DNA of 64,000 bases, taken from NCBI GenBank assembly GCA_022385805.1, contig MU277748.1, forward strand, positions 62,001 through 126,000. Direction: 5' to 3'. The notes beneath the pieces are model-generated. The model had not been told where the DNA came from, ran no database searches, and saw only the letters and a program-made list of their open reading frames with translations. This document shows positions 1 to 11,172 of the stretch, one piece after another. The position numbers and the translations under genes were made by a program. Every line of letters starts with the position of its first letter. The first letter of the stretch is position 1. This DNA comes from Pilatotrama ljubarskyi (lineage: Eukaryota > Basidiomycota > Agaricomycetes > Polyporales > Polyporaceae).

Positions 1-711
1 ACTGGTAGAGGCGATTACCAGCTCTTGAAGCCCCGGGAGTCGAGGGGTGGTCATGTGAAGCAGCAAATTAAGGGCCGCATGTTCTACTTCGAGCACGTCA
101 GAATCGTGCTGATACCCCAGTTCGACGACGAGTTTTCGGAGTGTGGGCGTCACGAGGAGAACCAGCTCCGTGTGGTGCAGAGTCATAGCACGCCAAGTCA
201 ACTCCTGAAGATGAGGGAATAGGGGCTGGTCGCCGCAGAAGCGAGAGAGGTAGAAGAACACAGATGGTTGCACGAGACAGTGGGGAGGTTCTTCGCGGAT
301 GATCCGTACATATCCGGCATACAGGTGGAAACGTTCCCATTCCTTCTCAGAGACTTCATCAACAAGGAGCTGTGACCGAGGAGACAACCGTTCAGCCCCG
401 ACCAGAGAGAGTACGAAGGCTCTTACGTAATAGTAACGTGAATCTTCATCCTCGCTGTCCTTCCCGTACTCCAGAAAGACTGAACAAAACGTGGAGAAGA
501 GCTCTAACGCTACCCGAACGTTAGGCAGGGCCCGCCAGAGTGCCCGCAGAGCTGGCTCCATGAATGCCCTCGAAACGCGAGCGCACCGAGCTAAGGCGCG
601 AGGATCAGCCGTCGAGCGAAAGCTGGCGGAGTCTTGATTGGCAAGCGGTTTGAGTTGCGAGCAGATCTCGTGTAGAATGTCGGCCTGCAACAAGGCCGGA
701 TGTGGAGACAT
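1..711 (-). CDS. F-box domain protein, C-terminus cut by window edge
   Basis: An open minus-strand frame of 237 codons starts at the ATG at 709-711 and is still open at base 1, so the 3' end lies outside the window. The N-terminus (HPALLQADILHEICSQL, then ALARCARVSRAFMEPALRAL and WRALP) has the Leu/Pro/Cys/Trp spacing of an F-box of the type abundant in Agaricomycetes, within roughly residues 4-62. The rest has Leu-rich stretches but no clear repeats. F-box proteins normally bind Skp1 in SCF ubiquitin ligases and recruit a substrate through the C-terminal part; the substrate here cannot be inferred. No intron is needed in the visible part. The neighbour on the same strand starts more than 1 kb away, so no shared promoter is implied. 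Confidence 0.8.
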   Translation of the reverse strand, partial: MSPHPALLQADILHEICSQLKPLANQDSASFRSTADPRALARCARVSRAFMEPALRALWRALPNVRVALELFSTFCSVFLEYGKDSEDEDSRYYYVRAFVLSLVGAERLSPRSQLLVDEVSEKEWERFHLYAGYVRIIREEPPHCLVQPSVFFYLSRFCGDQPLFPHLQELTWRAMTLHHTELVLLVTPTLRKLVVELGYQHDSDVLEVEHAALNLLLHMTTPRLPGLQELVIASTS

Positions 712-1897
712 CAGGTTCGTTTCGCGAGTGCTAGGATGCCGCCCGCCGTCCGGCGTTGGCGCACTGGTGACTGGTCCGGGTACGGGAAGAAACGGTGCGT
801 CTCAAACCCGGATCGAGTGTATGGACAATGCAGAGATCAGTCTGGGTCAAGTCTGGGTGGTCATTTTGTGAACCTCAACCTACTCGAAGTCAGACACTTA
901 CGAGCAATACACACGAATACCAGTGTGAGCGGCAAAGCTTACGGTCGCCAGCTCGAGCGGGGCGGAAGTTATCCGAAGCCAGACGTTACACCTGCCCTAA
1001 ACTCAACGCCAGATAAAAGATTCTGCGCGGCGTACGTTGTTTCTTCAGAACATACTCAGCTAGGATCTATTTTATAGGTACTAACTCGAGTCTCGCATGT
1101 TTACACATGCCACATCCTTCAAATCCAGTCGATGACACCAGCGCCCGCTCGTATAACCGAGAACATGGCCGCCTCTGGCGGTCTCGAGGACGTTTGGCTC
1201 GTCCGCGGTGCGGCTCTTCGGAGTCGTGCAGCGACGAGCCCGCGAGCCGGGCGTATGTCTGATGGATTACTTCCATGTACTAGTTGTAGAGTCGTCCCAA
1301 TAAGATCCCTTCATACTACGTTTTGCGAATACTGGCGGACTCTTCATCGGCTCAGTAAAACCACTGACGGGATGTACACTGCACAGTATAGCGGTGAATG
1401 TCTGTCAAGCGTGGCAATCTTGTAATTCAGCAGTTCTCGCACCTGAAGTTGAAGGGGAAGGGGCATGAAGTCGTCTCCGCCCGATTTAGTCCTGATCTGT
1501 GTGAAATCGAACACCATAGTAGGTTGTAGGTTGGACGATACATAGGCTACAGATCCTATAGATACATGAAGAAGTCATTGACCTCCGGCATGGTAGCGCA
1601 TACCCGAAGTCGCGAGGTCGTATATATCGTGTCGGTCGCATAACAGCAGCCACGACAGTCGAAGACCTATCGAAGACGCATGCACGGTGAGCGAGGCCAG
1701 AGGCAACGAGGACGAAGGGTGGCAAGGGAAAGGCCCGATGAGCCTCAGCATCAGCGGTCGTCGTCACGATGCTCCAAACCGCACCCATCCGCCTTGCATT
1801 GCGACTGGCCAGTGACCCACGCTCCGATGCGAGCCTCTTATCTGTCATGGCCCATGGGCCCCCCTCTGCTCCATCACCTCTTGCTCAGCTGCAATCT
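712..1897. other. Gene-poor spacer
   Basis: About 1.2 kb between the F-box start and the 3' end of the next minus-strand gene. Only short open frames without recognisable domains occur on either strand. It should hold the F-box promoter (right of 711) and the downstream gene's 3' UTR; no clear motif was recognised. Confidence 0.4.
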
Positions 1898-4088
1898 TCA
1901 CCACCACCCCTGCCTCCACTTCTCTCGCTCAATGTCCTCGTCGTCGCCGCAGACCGTCATGTTCTCGTCGTTCCGGGTCAGGTCGACCTCCCGCTCGCGG
2001 ATCGCGCGGATGCGGCCCCGCACGCGCGTGATCTCCTCTCGGATCTCGCGTCGGCGCGCACGGCCCTCTTGACGTGCAGCGCGAGCGTCATAGCGCAGGA
2101 CACGCTCCTTGTCGTCGATCGACGTCCGCGCCGGAGTAGGGGGGAGGGACAGTTCAGCGCGGAGGCCGAGAAAGCGGAGCTTCTCATGCGAGAGCTGTAG
2201 ATACGTCGTGGTAAGCCAGAGCATTGCCGAAGAAGGAGGGTAGACGTACAGTGATCCTCCGGGCGAGATCGGCAAATTTGACCTGGTACGTGCTCAGTTT
2301 GTCCAGCAGGGGCGCGAGCCGGTGTATCCGGGGTGGGCGCTCTTCGATCTGGTGCGCGAGCAGGTAGAATAGATTCAAATTCCTATGATATGACCCATGA
2401 GCATGGGTCACCAATGACGAAGCGCAAGGCGTGGTCTACTCACCTGTCTAGAGACGCGATGATCTGCCAATGCTTTGCGTACCAAATGCGCTTGGCATCC
2501 GACCCGCCGGCCACGAAGTCAGCCGGCGTCCCGTCCAGCGCCCGCTGCACTGACGCGAACGTCGCGCGGAGCCTATCGATCAAGCTCACGATTGCTTCTG
2601 GTTCTCGCAAAAGGCTGCACGAGCAGAGCGACTACGCCCACACAACCAGTTCATCAGCGTCTCGCTCACACAAGTCGAGGTCGCAAACAAACGTACCAGC
2701 GATGCGCGCGCGATGGTCTCGGAGCAGCTCTCGGCCCTCAGCGCGAGGTCTTCGACACCCAGGTCCAGGCGGAGATCAGCGCGCAGTGGCGAGAGAAGCT
2801 GAACGTCCGACGACGGGAGCTCCTCGTCTGTGAGCTCGGGGAGAGGCACCCATTCCGTCCGGCGCAGGGGTGGAGGAACGGCGTCAGGCGGGAGTCCTGG
2901 GGTGAACGGGTTCTCGTTGCCAAGGCTGGACCTGCGTGCAGGGGTCGCAGGGGTGGCGGGGCTGCGCATAGCCTTATGTGCCGAAGACGTACCCGTGTGT
3001 ATAGACTTCGCAGCCAGAGGAGACAGGGGACTGTCCAGAGAGCGCGAGACGGAACGATGCCAGGAGAGCAGGTCGACATATGATGGCGGGTTCGTGTTCC
3101 TGCCCATGGTGACATTCTCAGACTCTCCGGGGAACACGAGCGAGGTAGGTGCGGTGGAAATGGAGGCCATTGCGGACGAGATGGAAGCCCTACGTTCGGA
3201 TTGTGGCGAGATAGACACGTCGCCGAACGCGGACGCACAGTGGGTGTCGAGCGGGACGTCAACGAAGGCGGCAGAGCACGGTGTGCGACGAGTCGACGCG
3301 GGGACAGGTGTCTGCGCCTGGGTGAGTGAACGGAAGGGAGTGCGAGGCGTGGGGGACGCCAGCTGGAGGGGTGCCGGAGCGAGGCTGCGCAGGCGCCGGG
3401 AGTATCTGGATGGCGATAGCGATTCGAGCTCGGACTCTAGGTATGGGCGCGGTAGTTGGATCGGCAAGCACGCTGCACCCATTACGAGCCCTAATCCGAG
3501 CTGCGGGAGGTCATCGTCGCGCTGGGATCCTCGGGTCGCGTCAGCATCACACGGGTCGGGCGTGCGAGGCGCCCAAGACGCGTCGAGGTGGCGGAGGACT
3601 GACGCGAGCGGGAGACGAGGAACGGGAGCAGCGAAGGACATGGTGGACAAAGGAGAGGGTCGCGACGGGTGCGAGAGAGCCATTTTGTGGGTATATGCGG
3701 GCGTCAACGGGGAGAGCATCGTACTAGTACGGGGCGAGGCTGGGTGGGTGGGGCGGTGCGGTGCGGGGCTTGCGTGGGCGAGGGGGTCATAGGGTATGGT
3801 CGACACCTGAGGCGGTGTCGAGCTAGGCTCGGTCGTGAAGTTGAGAATGTCCATGAGGCGTTGCGGTAAGTTGCATGTCGGCGAGAGAGGGGACAGTTTT
3901 GCGGTGGCGAGCGACGACGACGGGGGCGCGACGAACGACGTGGCTGCGGACGCCGCGCGCGAAGGCGGCTGGTGGAAGTCGCAATCCCAGAAGCGGGAGT
4001 CGTCGAGGGAGGCGAGGGAAGAGTGAGAGGACGCGGGCGAAGCGAGGGGGTGGATGCAGATGGGGTTCAAGATGGACTGGCCTGCCAT
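1898..4088 (-). CDS. Ser/Pro-rich protein with C-terminal coiled coil, unknown function
   Basis: Four exons on the minus strand: 4088-2697, 2631-2444, 2382-2250 and 2194-1898, giving 669 residues with phases closing at every junction. I start at the ATG at 4088 (MAGQSILNPI); an in-frame ATG at 4226 is possible. Residues 1 to about 430 are Ser/Pro/Thr-rich and probably disordered, with several SP phosphorylation-type sites. From about residue 440 the protein becomes helical and charged: a conserved-looking block with WVPLPELTDEELPSSD, then LIDRLRATFASVQRALDG and a run through KHWQIIASLDR, ending in an Arg/Glu-rich coiled coil (EIREEITRVRGRIRAIRERE). I do not recognise the family; the architecture suggests a scaffold or cytoskeletal/kinetochore-type factor, which is inference only. 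Confidence 0.7.
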
Positions 4089-4241
4089 GCTGGGCGTCGT
4101 GAGCTCTATCAACCGAACCGTACGTGTATAGCAAAAGGGTCCGAGCGAGGGAAAACACGACACAAGTTGAACTCTGAACTCTAAGCGCACAGCGCGGAAA
4201 TAATGTAACGTGGGTCTGCAGCTCACCTCCGCCCTCGGCGA

Positions 4242-4248
4242 GTATATA
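4242..4248 (-). promoter_or_regulatory. TATA-like box upstream of the 669-residue gene
   Basis: GTTATATACTC read on the minus strand, about 155 bases upstream of the chosen ATG at 4088. A GTGAGC sequence at about 4227 could be a 5' UTR intron donor. Confidence 0.35.
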
Positions 4249-5202
4249 ACGCGCTTTGTGGGTGCTTGAGGGCGCGCCCGGACGCGCTGCTAGCCTCGTT
4301 CAGACAAAAGTCATCGTCAAGGGAGACGGTACCGTGGGCGGCGGAAAGGACTGGATACGGCGAAAACAAAAGCGCAGGGCAAACGCAGAATGTCGCCGGC
4401 GTCTGCGTATGTGCCGCGAGGCAGATGGATTTGGGCGGTGTTGTCCAGGTGCCGTCTCGCCCTTGTTCAGCGCACTCTTCTAGCACCTGGAGAGGGGGAT
4501 CATCGCTTCACATGGGGACGGCCGTACACCTTGAGCGCAGTGTGGTCCTGGCTCGCGTAGACTGACAAGGCGACGTCTCGCGGAAAGGTGATCAAGGTCC
4601 GTCCATCGTCGTTGACGTTCGACTTTTCCAGTCTCATCCTGCATCGGCTTGCATGTACCGTTTCTTCCCGACCGTCCTAATTCTGCTCACTCTCTTGCAT
4701 TCGTTAGTTTGAGCTGCGACAATGGCACCGTATAAATTACTCACCGATGACTCAGTGAGAGTGGCATCTGCTCAGGCTCGCAAATCACCTATGCCACACC
4801 CCGAAGGACATGCTCATAGTGGATGAGAAAGTGTCTCAGTGATCATATCGCCCATACAAGACCAGATCAGTGACGAGTAGCAAGGTACAGCAGGATCGCT
4901 GCACTTTGGCGACCGGGAGACAGGGGTCAAGAAGTAGGTTGTCGCGGCTGTCCACATGCCTGTAAACTGACTTGTTATGTTATAGTCCCAGACAGAAGCA
5001 AGAGTACCGTCTCCGTCGTATAGACGAGCGAGTGGTACTGAGTGCAAGAGAGACTCGAGTCGAAGCCCAGCGCCCCGGCGATGTGACGACAATTGTGACG
5101 GTGCTGGTTGGTTCCAACCCGAACGGCTGCTGTCGCTTCTCCTGCAGGCCTGAACTCGCTCCACCACCTCCCTGAACCTGCGATACCCCCCTACCCGGCA
5201 AC
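4249..5202. other. Divergent intergenic region
   Basis: Roughly 950 bases between two divergently transcribed genes, so it should contain both promoters. No conserved open frame. A TGACTCA AP-1/Gcn4-like heptamer lies near 4748-4754, but a single 7-mer is weak evidence for regulation. Confidence 0.35.
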
Positions 5203-8200
5203 ATGCTATATGGCCTCCTGCGTGCTTTTCTGGCGTCTTTCCTGCCTTTACTGCCCATATTGTTTCACGCTAGACAGCTCGACGATTGGAACCGCTCCCT
5301 TCCAAGCCCCTTCGCGCTTCATTATCTTGCACCCTCGCGTTCACACAGCATCACCAATCACACCTATGATCTAGCTCAGGATTTCGACTATGCGATCTCT
5401 GTCCAAGCTCTGCGACGTGCAAGCGCAAGCCTTGATACTACGCATCCGCTTTTCGAGGCTCTCGCTGCGATCGCTCATCGACTATTTCCCGGTCCCATCT
5501 TGACTATTTCTTGGGGGCTACCGCTGGAGGCTTTGGTTGTGCTTATACTGCTCACTGTCTGGGCGTCTCTCCGTCCCTCCTCGGGTCGCGCTGTCTCAGA
5601 TAAGCGGCCATCGCCGCCCTCGGCCGAAGTCCCCCTGGATGACGGCAAGCTGGCCTCAGAAGAGACATCGGTCACGATCTCTGCGGACCTCTCGCACAGA
5701 CTATCCAAGTCAAATGCATTTCTTCCGCTCTTCTTTTTCTCGAACTATGCCACGGGGTCCGTCGAGTCACCGAACACGGAAACTATCTGCCAGCTCCTGC
5801 GTTCGTGGTACGAAGATCCAGACTCTCCAGATCCAACCTCTACTCCAAATGGCTCGCCAAGGCCACGTTCCCTCAGCGACATTGCGGAACAAAGCGAACC
5901 AGGAGACTCGGACACCGAGAGCAGCACGTCCTCTTCCTACTGCTCGTGCTCAGACTCCCTCCAGCGCATGACGCACTCTACGATTCGGCAATGGCTGCCG
6001 GACTCTCTGAGGCAACCGGACGGTGTTGTTACCGACGCCGCGAAACTGCTCTTAGGTAACCCGTCCGATGACTGGATCGTCGCTGATCCGTCCGAGACAC
6101 CAGCGGCAGAAGCTCTGGAGTCGTGTCCTCCGCCCACTCTCGGCTCAAGACCAGATAGTTCAATCGCACTCTCGGGCCCGCCCCTTTCTTGTGCGGCCCC
6201 GCGGTCAGAGGCTGCGCCCGGCACCACCCCGAAAGCTCCTGGTCCGCGCTCTCGTCGTACTTCAAGTGTAAGCGCTTAAGCTCCAGACGCGTCCGATCAG
6301 AGCTAACTTCATGCACAGATACTAGTATGCCGTACTGGCATGCCAGGCCAGCAGATGGTTCTTACAAGCGAAGGGATTGACTATGTGACGTCCCAGTTGC
6401 AGGTCAACGCAGGCAGCGACGCTACGTCGAAGGAGCAGCGTCGCCGCCTTGCTCGGATCGTAAGCGACGCTACCACTATGTTTTCCGAGAAAAGGTAGCG
6501 TTCCGTCACATCCTCCATGCGTGCTCGCATTTAACGCGCATGGTAACAGAGGGAGAGCCCGCTCTTGGAGTGCTACCCGCCCAGAATATGCACATATGTG
6601 TCCGAACTGGACGCCCGCAAAGGCTCCGCGCGATATCATCGATGGGCAGAGGAACCCTCCCCTAGCCGGCGGTCTTCAATCTAGGCGACAGCTTCTTGAG
6701 GTCGGGCGCAGTCGGAGTGGGACCGGCTGCAGTCCCACTCCCCTGGTGTTCCTTGAGAGGAGCAAGCGCGCCGCGACCGACTCGGCCCGCACAGCGATGG
6801 CGAAACCCGCGCCGCCAGAGCTCGTATCAACAGGGAGTGCGGCCTCAGCGGGTCCTGGAGCGCTGGACTCGGAAGGCGTCTTCACCGGCCGGGCGAGGAG
6901 ACTGACCTATGCGGCGGTAGCAGCGAAACCAACCATGTCTGCGCGACAGCGTTACCTCTCCGAGCAGCTGAGTAGGGCGACGGCCAACAGCATCGGGAGA
7001 AGTACTCTCACAACAGGTAGCCTTACGCCGCGGTCTACCCCAAGACGTGCTGCTCCAGTTGATCTGCGCGCGTATGGCGCGTTCGCCTCCCATGTTACTT
7101 CTGCATCTCAAACGAAGTCCTGGCGGTCACGGCATACCTCAGAGTCGGTCAACTGGCGCGGGGCTCGGATCCTGCCCGGTAGCTCCCAGTTGGATGCCGA
7201 GTTCGTATCGTCCCCGGCTGCGTTCATACCTGGGCCCCCGAAACATGGGCTGAGGCCCACAGGCAGCTTGCTCTCGCTTACTGCTCACGTCGAGCTTCGT
7301 GACCTTGCACGGCTGGCCAGCGAGAGGAAGGATATCGTCTTTCCTCCACTCCAAGCGTCTGGTAGCACCCGTCGTCCGGAGGTAGAGGAGGACAACGACG
7401 GGGACCATCAGGATGACGAGATCCTGCTCTTCCGCGAACGTCGCTCTAGCAAGGAGGTGGCCTGTCAGTATCGGAGGCGTCCTCATGCTTCTCCTTCCGA
7501 TCGAGGGGTCTATCGTTCTCGGAGCGGCTGGCGTGTGGTGGTCGAGGACGAGGACTTTCCGATCCTCGACGGCTCAGCGGTGAGGCGTACGGACGCCGAT
7601 GCGTGCGCAACACTCTCGCCGTCTCTTCTTGGCAGTACGTCCGCGTCTCCAGCTGGGTTCTTGGGCTATTCTGGTTCTTCCTCGGAGTGCTCTCTCACGT
7701 GTCTCTCTGGTCTTGTTAGTCCGCATACGGTCTCCTCCGGTCGTATGCTAGGCTCTGCCGCCGCTCTTCGCGTCGTTGAATCTGACTCTGACGGTCCCGG
7801 ACACCTCGGAGTAGCTCGTGCACGACAGCCCTCAGCGGCATGCTCGGCCGGCATGGTGGGAGAACAGCGCTCGGGAGACTCTTCGGAACTGCAAAGCTCA
7901 CTCTCTCTGTCTGTCTCTCGGAACTCCGGACCTCCTACGGCGCCGATGGATTCTTGTCATGTACTTCGGCAGCAAGCATTATACTCTAGGACTGTGGCTC
8001 CTTTGACGGCCTCTAGCGCACTTCTCAGGATGATTGGGCAGCGCACGGATCCAGCGCTGCTGCTTCCGCGTCATTCGGGACACCCGGAGCAGCCTCGATA
8101 CCGACGGTCTACCGCTCCTGCTGGCCGGTCTACGTACATGCGTCATGCGGTCAACCAAGAGACCGAAGGCTCTTTGGTTGACAGATCTCTGGCGACACGG

Positions 8201-8545
8201 CAGGCTGCTCTGAAGACCACGTCTGAGCCGCACCGTTCGGAGGTCCTCAGCTCGCCCGCTGCTTTCGACGATTACTCTGCTGTCGCTCTCAGGCGCCTAG
8301 GCCGACTCGACGCTGGGGCTTTCGAACAGGTGTCAAGGGGCGTTGACGTCGGCGTGCCCAACCGTGGGCACCAACCCGCTCCGCACGCTTTGTCGAGGCA
8401 CAAATGTGCGGCGTTGTCGGCTGCGCGGATGCGCACGCGGACCACACCAGGGTCCACTGGAGAAGGTAGCGAGAGGAGAAGGATCGGGAGCCAGTTCACG
8501 GGTGGACGGTTCGACGTCCTCGAGCCTGACTTGATTCTGCGTTGA
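5203..8545 (+). CDS. Orphan 1078-residue protein with N-terminal hydrophobic segments
   Basis: Three exons, 5203-6267, 6319-6494 and 6550-8545, join with closed phases (GTAAGC donor and CACAG acceptor; GTAGCG donor and AACAG acceptor). Without the second splice the frame stops at 6496-6498 (414 residues) and the 3' part would need its own start, so a single fused protein is preferred. Residues 1-22 are a hydrophobic, signal-anchor-like segment, and a second hydrophobic helix lies near residues 106-126. The remainder is polar, Ser/Arg-rich and probably disordered, with an acidic patch near VEEDNDGDHQDDE. No family recognised. It lies alone between spacers. Alternative: two separate genes of about 414 and 660 residues. 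Confidence 0.5.
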
Positions 8546-8706
8546 GCGTATCGTGTTTTATGGGGTTTCCCTCGTTAACCATACTACATCGCTCTTCTCT
8601 CGTCCATGTTATGTCGTGTTGTTGTCTCTGTAGGATCTGCGTCTTCGGCCACGGTGCAAAAGCTGCTTACGTCCGTTCAGAAGATCATAGACACTACCAC
8701 TAACGC
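8546..8706. other. Short spacer before tRNA
   Basis: Holds the 3' UTR of the orphan gene and the 5' flank of the tRNA; nothing else seen. Confidence 0.4.
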
Positions 8707-8778
8707 GGGCATTTGGCACAGTGGTAGCGCGCACGCTTCGCATGCGTGAGGTCCAGGGTTCAATCCCCTGAATGTCCA
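8707..8778 (+). tRNA. tRNA-Ala (anticodon CGC)
   Basis: A 72-base cloverleaf without intron. Acceptor GGGCATT pairs with AATGTCC with one G-U; the D-arm contains AGTGGTA; the anticodon stem CACGC/GCGTG closes the loop TTCGCAT, anticodon CGC; the T-arm is CAGGG TTCAATC CCCTG; the discriminator base is A. A T5 run (8783-8787) just downstream fits a Pol III terminator. An identical copy lies inverted at 13883-13954. Confidence 0.96.
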
Positions 8779-9075
8779 TGTATTTTTGCACCTCCACAGC
8801 ACTGCGGGCATTCGGCACCGGCCGGCGCTTTGCGGCGTGTTTGTGGCACTCGGTTCTGACTTCTTGGAAGCTGCTCTGAACTGCACCACTGCACCCTGCC
8901 CAACATGACTGCCATCCGAGCTATAGCATGCACCTGTCCATCCGTCCGAGCATATGGTATGGACTCGAGCATGAGTCGCCGGCAGTCCGATCATTTCGTA
9001 CCCAGTCTGCCAGCCGCAGCCCGACTATAAAACCCGTTTCTCTTCCTCTCGCTCTCTAACGTTTGAAACAGCCCG

Positions 9076-10929
9076 ATGAACTCTTCAAAACCAATCCATG
9101 AGGTAGTCGACGAGACATGTCCCCTTCTGCACGAAGCCGAAGGGGGGAAAACAAGGAAACCGACGCCCTTGCCCAAGGGACAGATCGCCATTCTGATGCT
9201 CCTTGCTCTCGCCGAGCCTATAACTTCGCTCTCTATATTTCCATTCATTAACCAGGTTCGTTTGCCGTCGTCGACTGTTCTCAGCGGCTAATTATACACC
9301 TTACAGCTCATCGTCGAGCTTGACATTACTGGCGGGGACAGTAGAAAAGTCGGCTACTACGCCGGGATGATTGTAGGCATTCTTCTGCACGTCCGATCGC
9401 CGAGGTTGACCGCATGATCGCTCGCGCGTGTGTAGGAATCCATCTTCTTCGCCATGGAGGCTTTGTTCGTCTTCCAGTGGTCGCGACTGTCAGACCATAT
9501 AGGTAGAAAGCCCGTGCTCCTCGTCGGCGTCGGAGGTCTCTGTCTCTCGATGATCTGCTTTGGTCTGTCAAAAACGTTCTGGGGCCTTGTCATCAGGTCA
9601 GCGAAACCCATATACAGCCATCCGTGGCTGCTCTACTCACGAGCCCCACAGCCGGAGTCTGGTCGGGCTGCTCAATGGTAACACCGGCGTCATGAAGAGC
9701 ATGATGGGAGGTACGGCTACTAACCCTTCCGTATGTGTTACCTACCATTCTTACTCAGTTCATCGTACACAGAGATCACGGACGAGACGAACATCGCACA
9801 AGGCTTCGCTTTCATGCCCGTCGCATGGTCTCTCGGCGCCGCTGTAGGGTATGTATCCTCCGAAATGTGCACGCACATTTACTCAAAACGTGCCCTGCAG
9901 GCCCATGATGGGTGGACAGTTGTCGAGACCTCATGATCGGTGGCCGGGCGTATTCTCGCACCCGTTTTGGATCAAATTTCCGTACTTCTTGCCCTGCGGA
10001 GCCTCCGCTGCCTTCTCAGCATTCACGTTCATTGTCACCACGCTCTTCCTCAAGGAGGTGGGACAGCTCTGCTTCGCTACCCAGCCCTGGCATCGCTGAC
10101 ATACACTCGCAGACTGTTCGGAAGCGTACCCGCCCCGACCCGACAACATGCGACGAAGCGGCCGACCAGAAGCAAGACTCCGAGGACGCGCCGCCACCTT
10201 TGAGGAAGGTGCTTACCAGACGCGTGCTCATCTCTATTGCAAACTACGGCGCGCTCGCACTCATCGAGGTCGCGTTCATCGCTGTGCTGCCGCTATACCT
10301 CTCTACTCCCATACCACTTGGCGGCCTCGGACTCGATCCGCCCGCCATCGGCCTCATCATCGGAACCTTCGGCATCCTCAACGGAGGCTTCCAGGCGCTC
10401 TTTTTCGCGACACTCATAGACCGCTGGGGGCCGAAACGGCTCTTCCAGCAGGGCCTACTCACGTTCATTCCCCTCTTCCTGCTCTTCCCGGCGATGAACC
10501 TGTACGCGAAGGCGTACGGGCTCACGCCTGTCGTGTGGGGGCTTATCTTCCTGCAGCAGCTTCTGCTGATAATGATGGACCTGGCGTTCGGTGCGTGTTC
10601 TCGTCCTTTGGTCTCCGGCCGATCGGTTGGCGTTGGCTGAACCTGCGTGTGTTCCAGGTGCCATCTTCATCTTCATCACGTCCTCCGCTGCGAACAGCCG
10701 CTCCTTGGGCGCGACGAACGGTATCGCACAGCTCATCGCGTCCGTGACGCGCGCGGTCGGGCCCGTCGCCTCCACCTCCCTCTTCGCCGTCTCCCTCGAG
10801 CAGAACTGGCTCGGGGGATACGGCGTGTACCCTCTCCTGATCGTGATATCCCTGCCACTGTGTCTGGTATCGACACTCTTGCCCGCGAATGCGTGGCCGA
10901 AGGAAGGAGATCGGCCAGGCGACGAGTAA
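9076..10929 (+). CDS. MFS transporter, fungal DHA1/ZIF-like (YCR023C type)
   Basis: Eight exons (9076-9255, 9307-9372, 9436-9596, 9652-9710, 9773-9848, 9901-10057, 10113-10590, 10658-10929) give 482 residues with all phases closing. The start MNSSKPIHEV precedes an acidic N-terminal tail and the first helix (LPKGQIAILMLLALAEPI). The MFS loop 2-3 signature appears as SRLSDHIGRKPVLL, and RSLVGLLNGNTGVMKSMMGE is the conserved helix 4-5 segment of this fungal subgroup. A polar central loop (residues about 228-260) separates two six-helix halves. Members of this group are vacuolar or plasma-membrane exporters or facilitators for small molecules or metals; the substrate cannot be read from sequence. 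The tRNA-Ala lies about 300 bases upstream. Confidence 0.9.
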
Positions 10930-11172
10930 GAGTTGCGGCAGATGCGGACTTGTTGTGAATGATGGGCGGTATAATCAGAACCCTCGTAATCCCTAAGATC
11001 ATCCTCTGTATAATCTCGTACTGTATGGCCTCTTCTATTGCACATTCCTTTGTACTGCATCAGAGACCGCCGCTTCGGACTATATCTATACATATTTACC
11101 TACAGCACGCCGGAGAGAGCCGAGTACACATCCATACCAATGGACTTGGTCGACATTTACACTTGGTGACCG

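Noticed and set aside
2830..3792. Plus-strand frame of 320 codons opposite the 669-residue gene
   Set aside because: Gly/Arg-rich mirror of a Ser/Pro-rich coding exon; the minus strand splices cleanly and has conserved-looking blocks.
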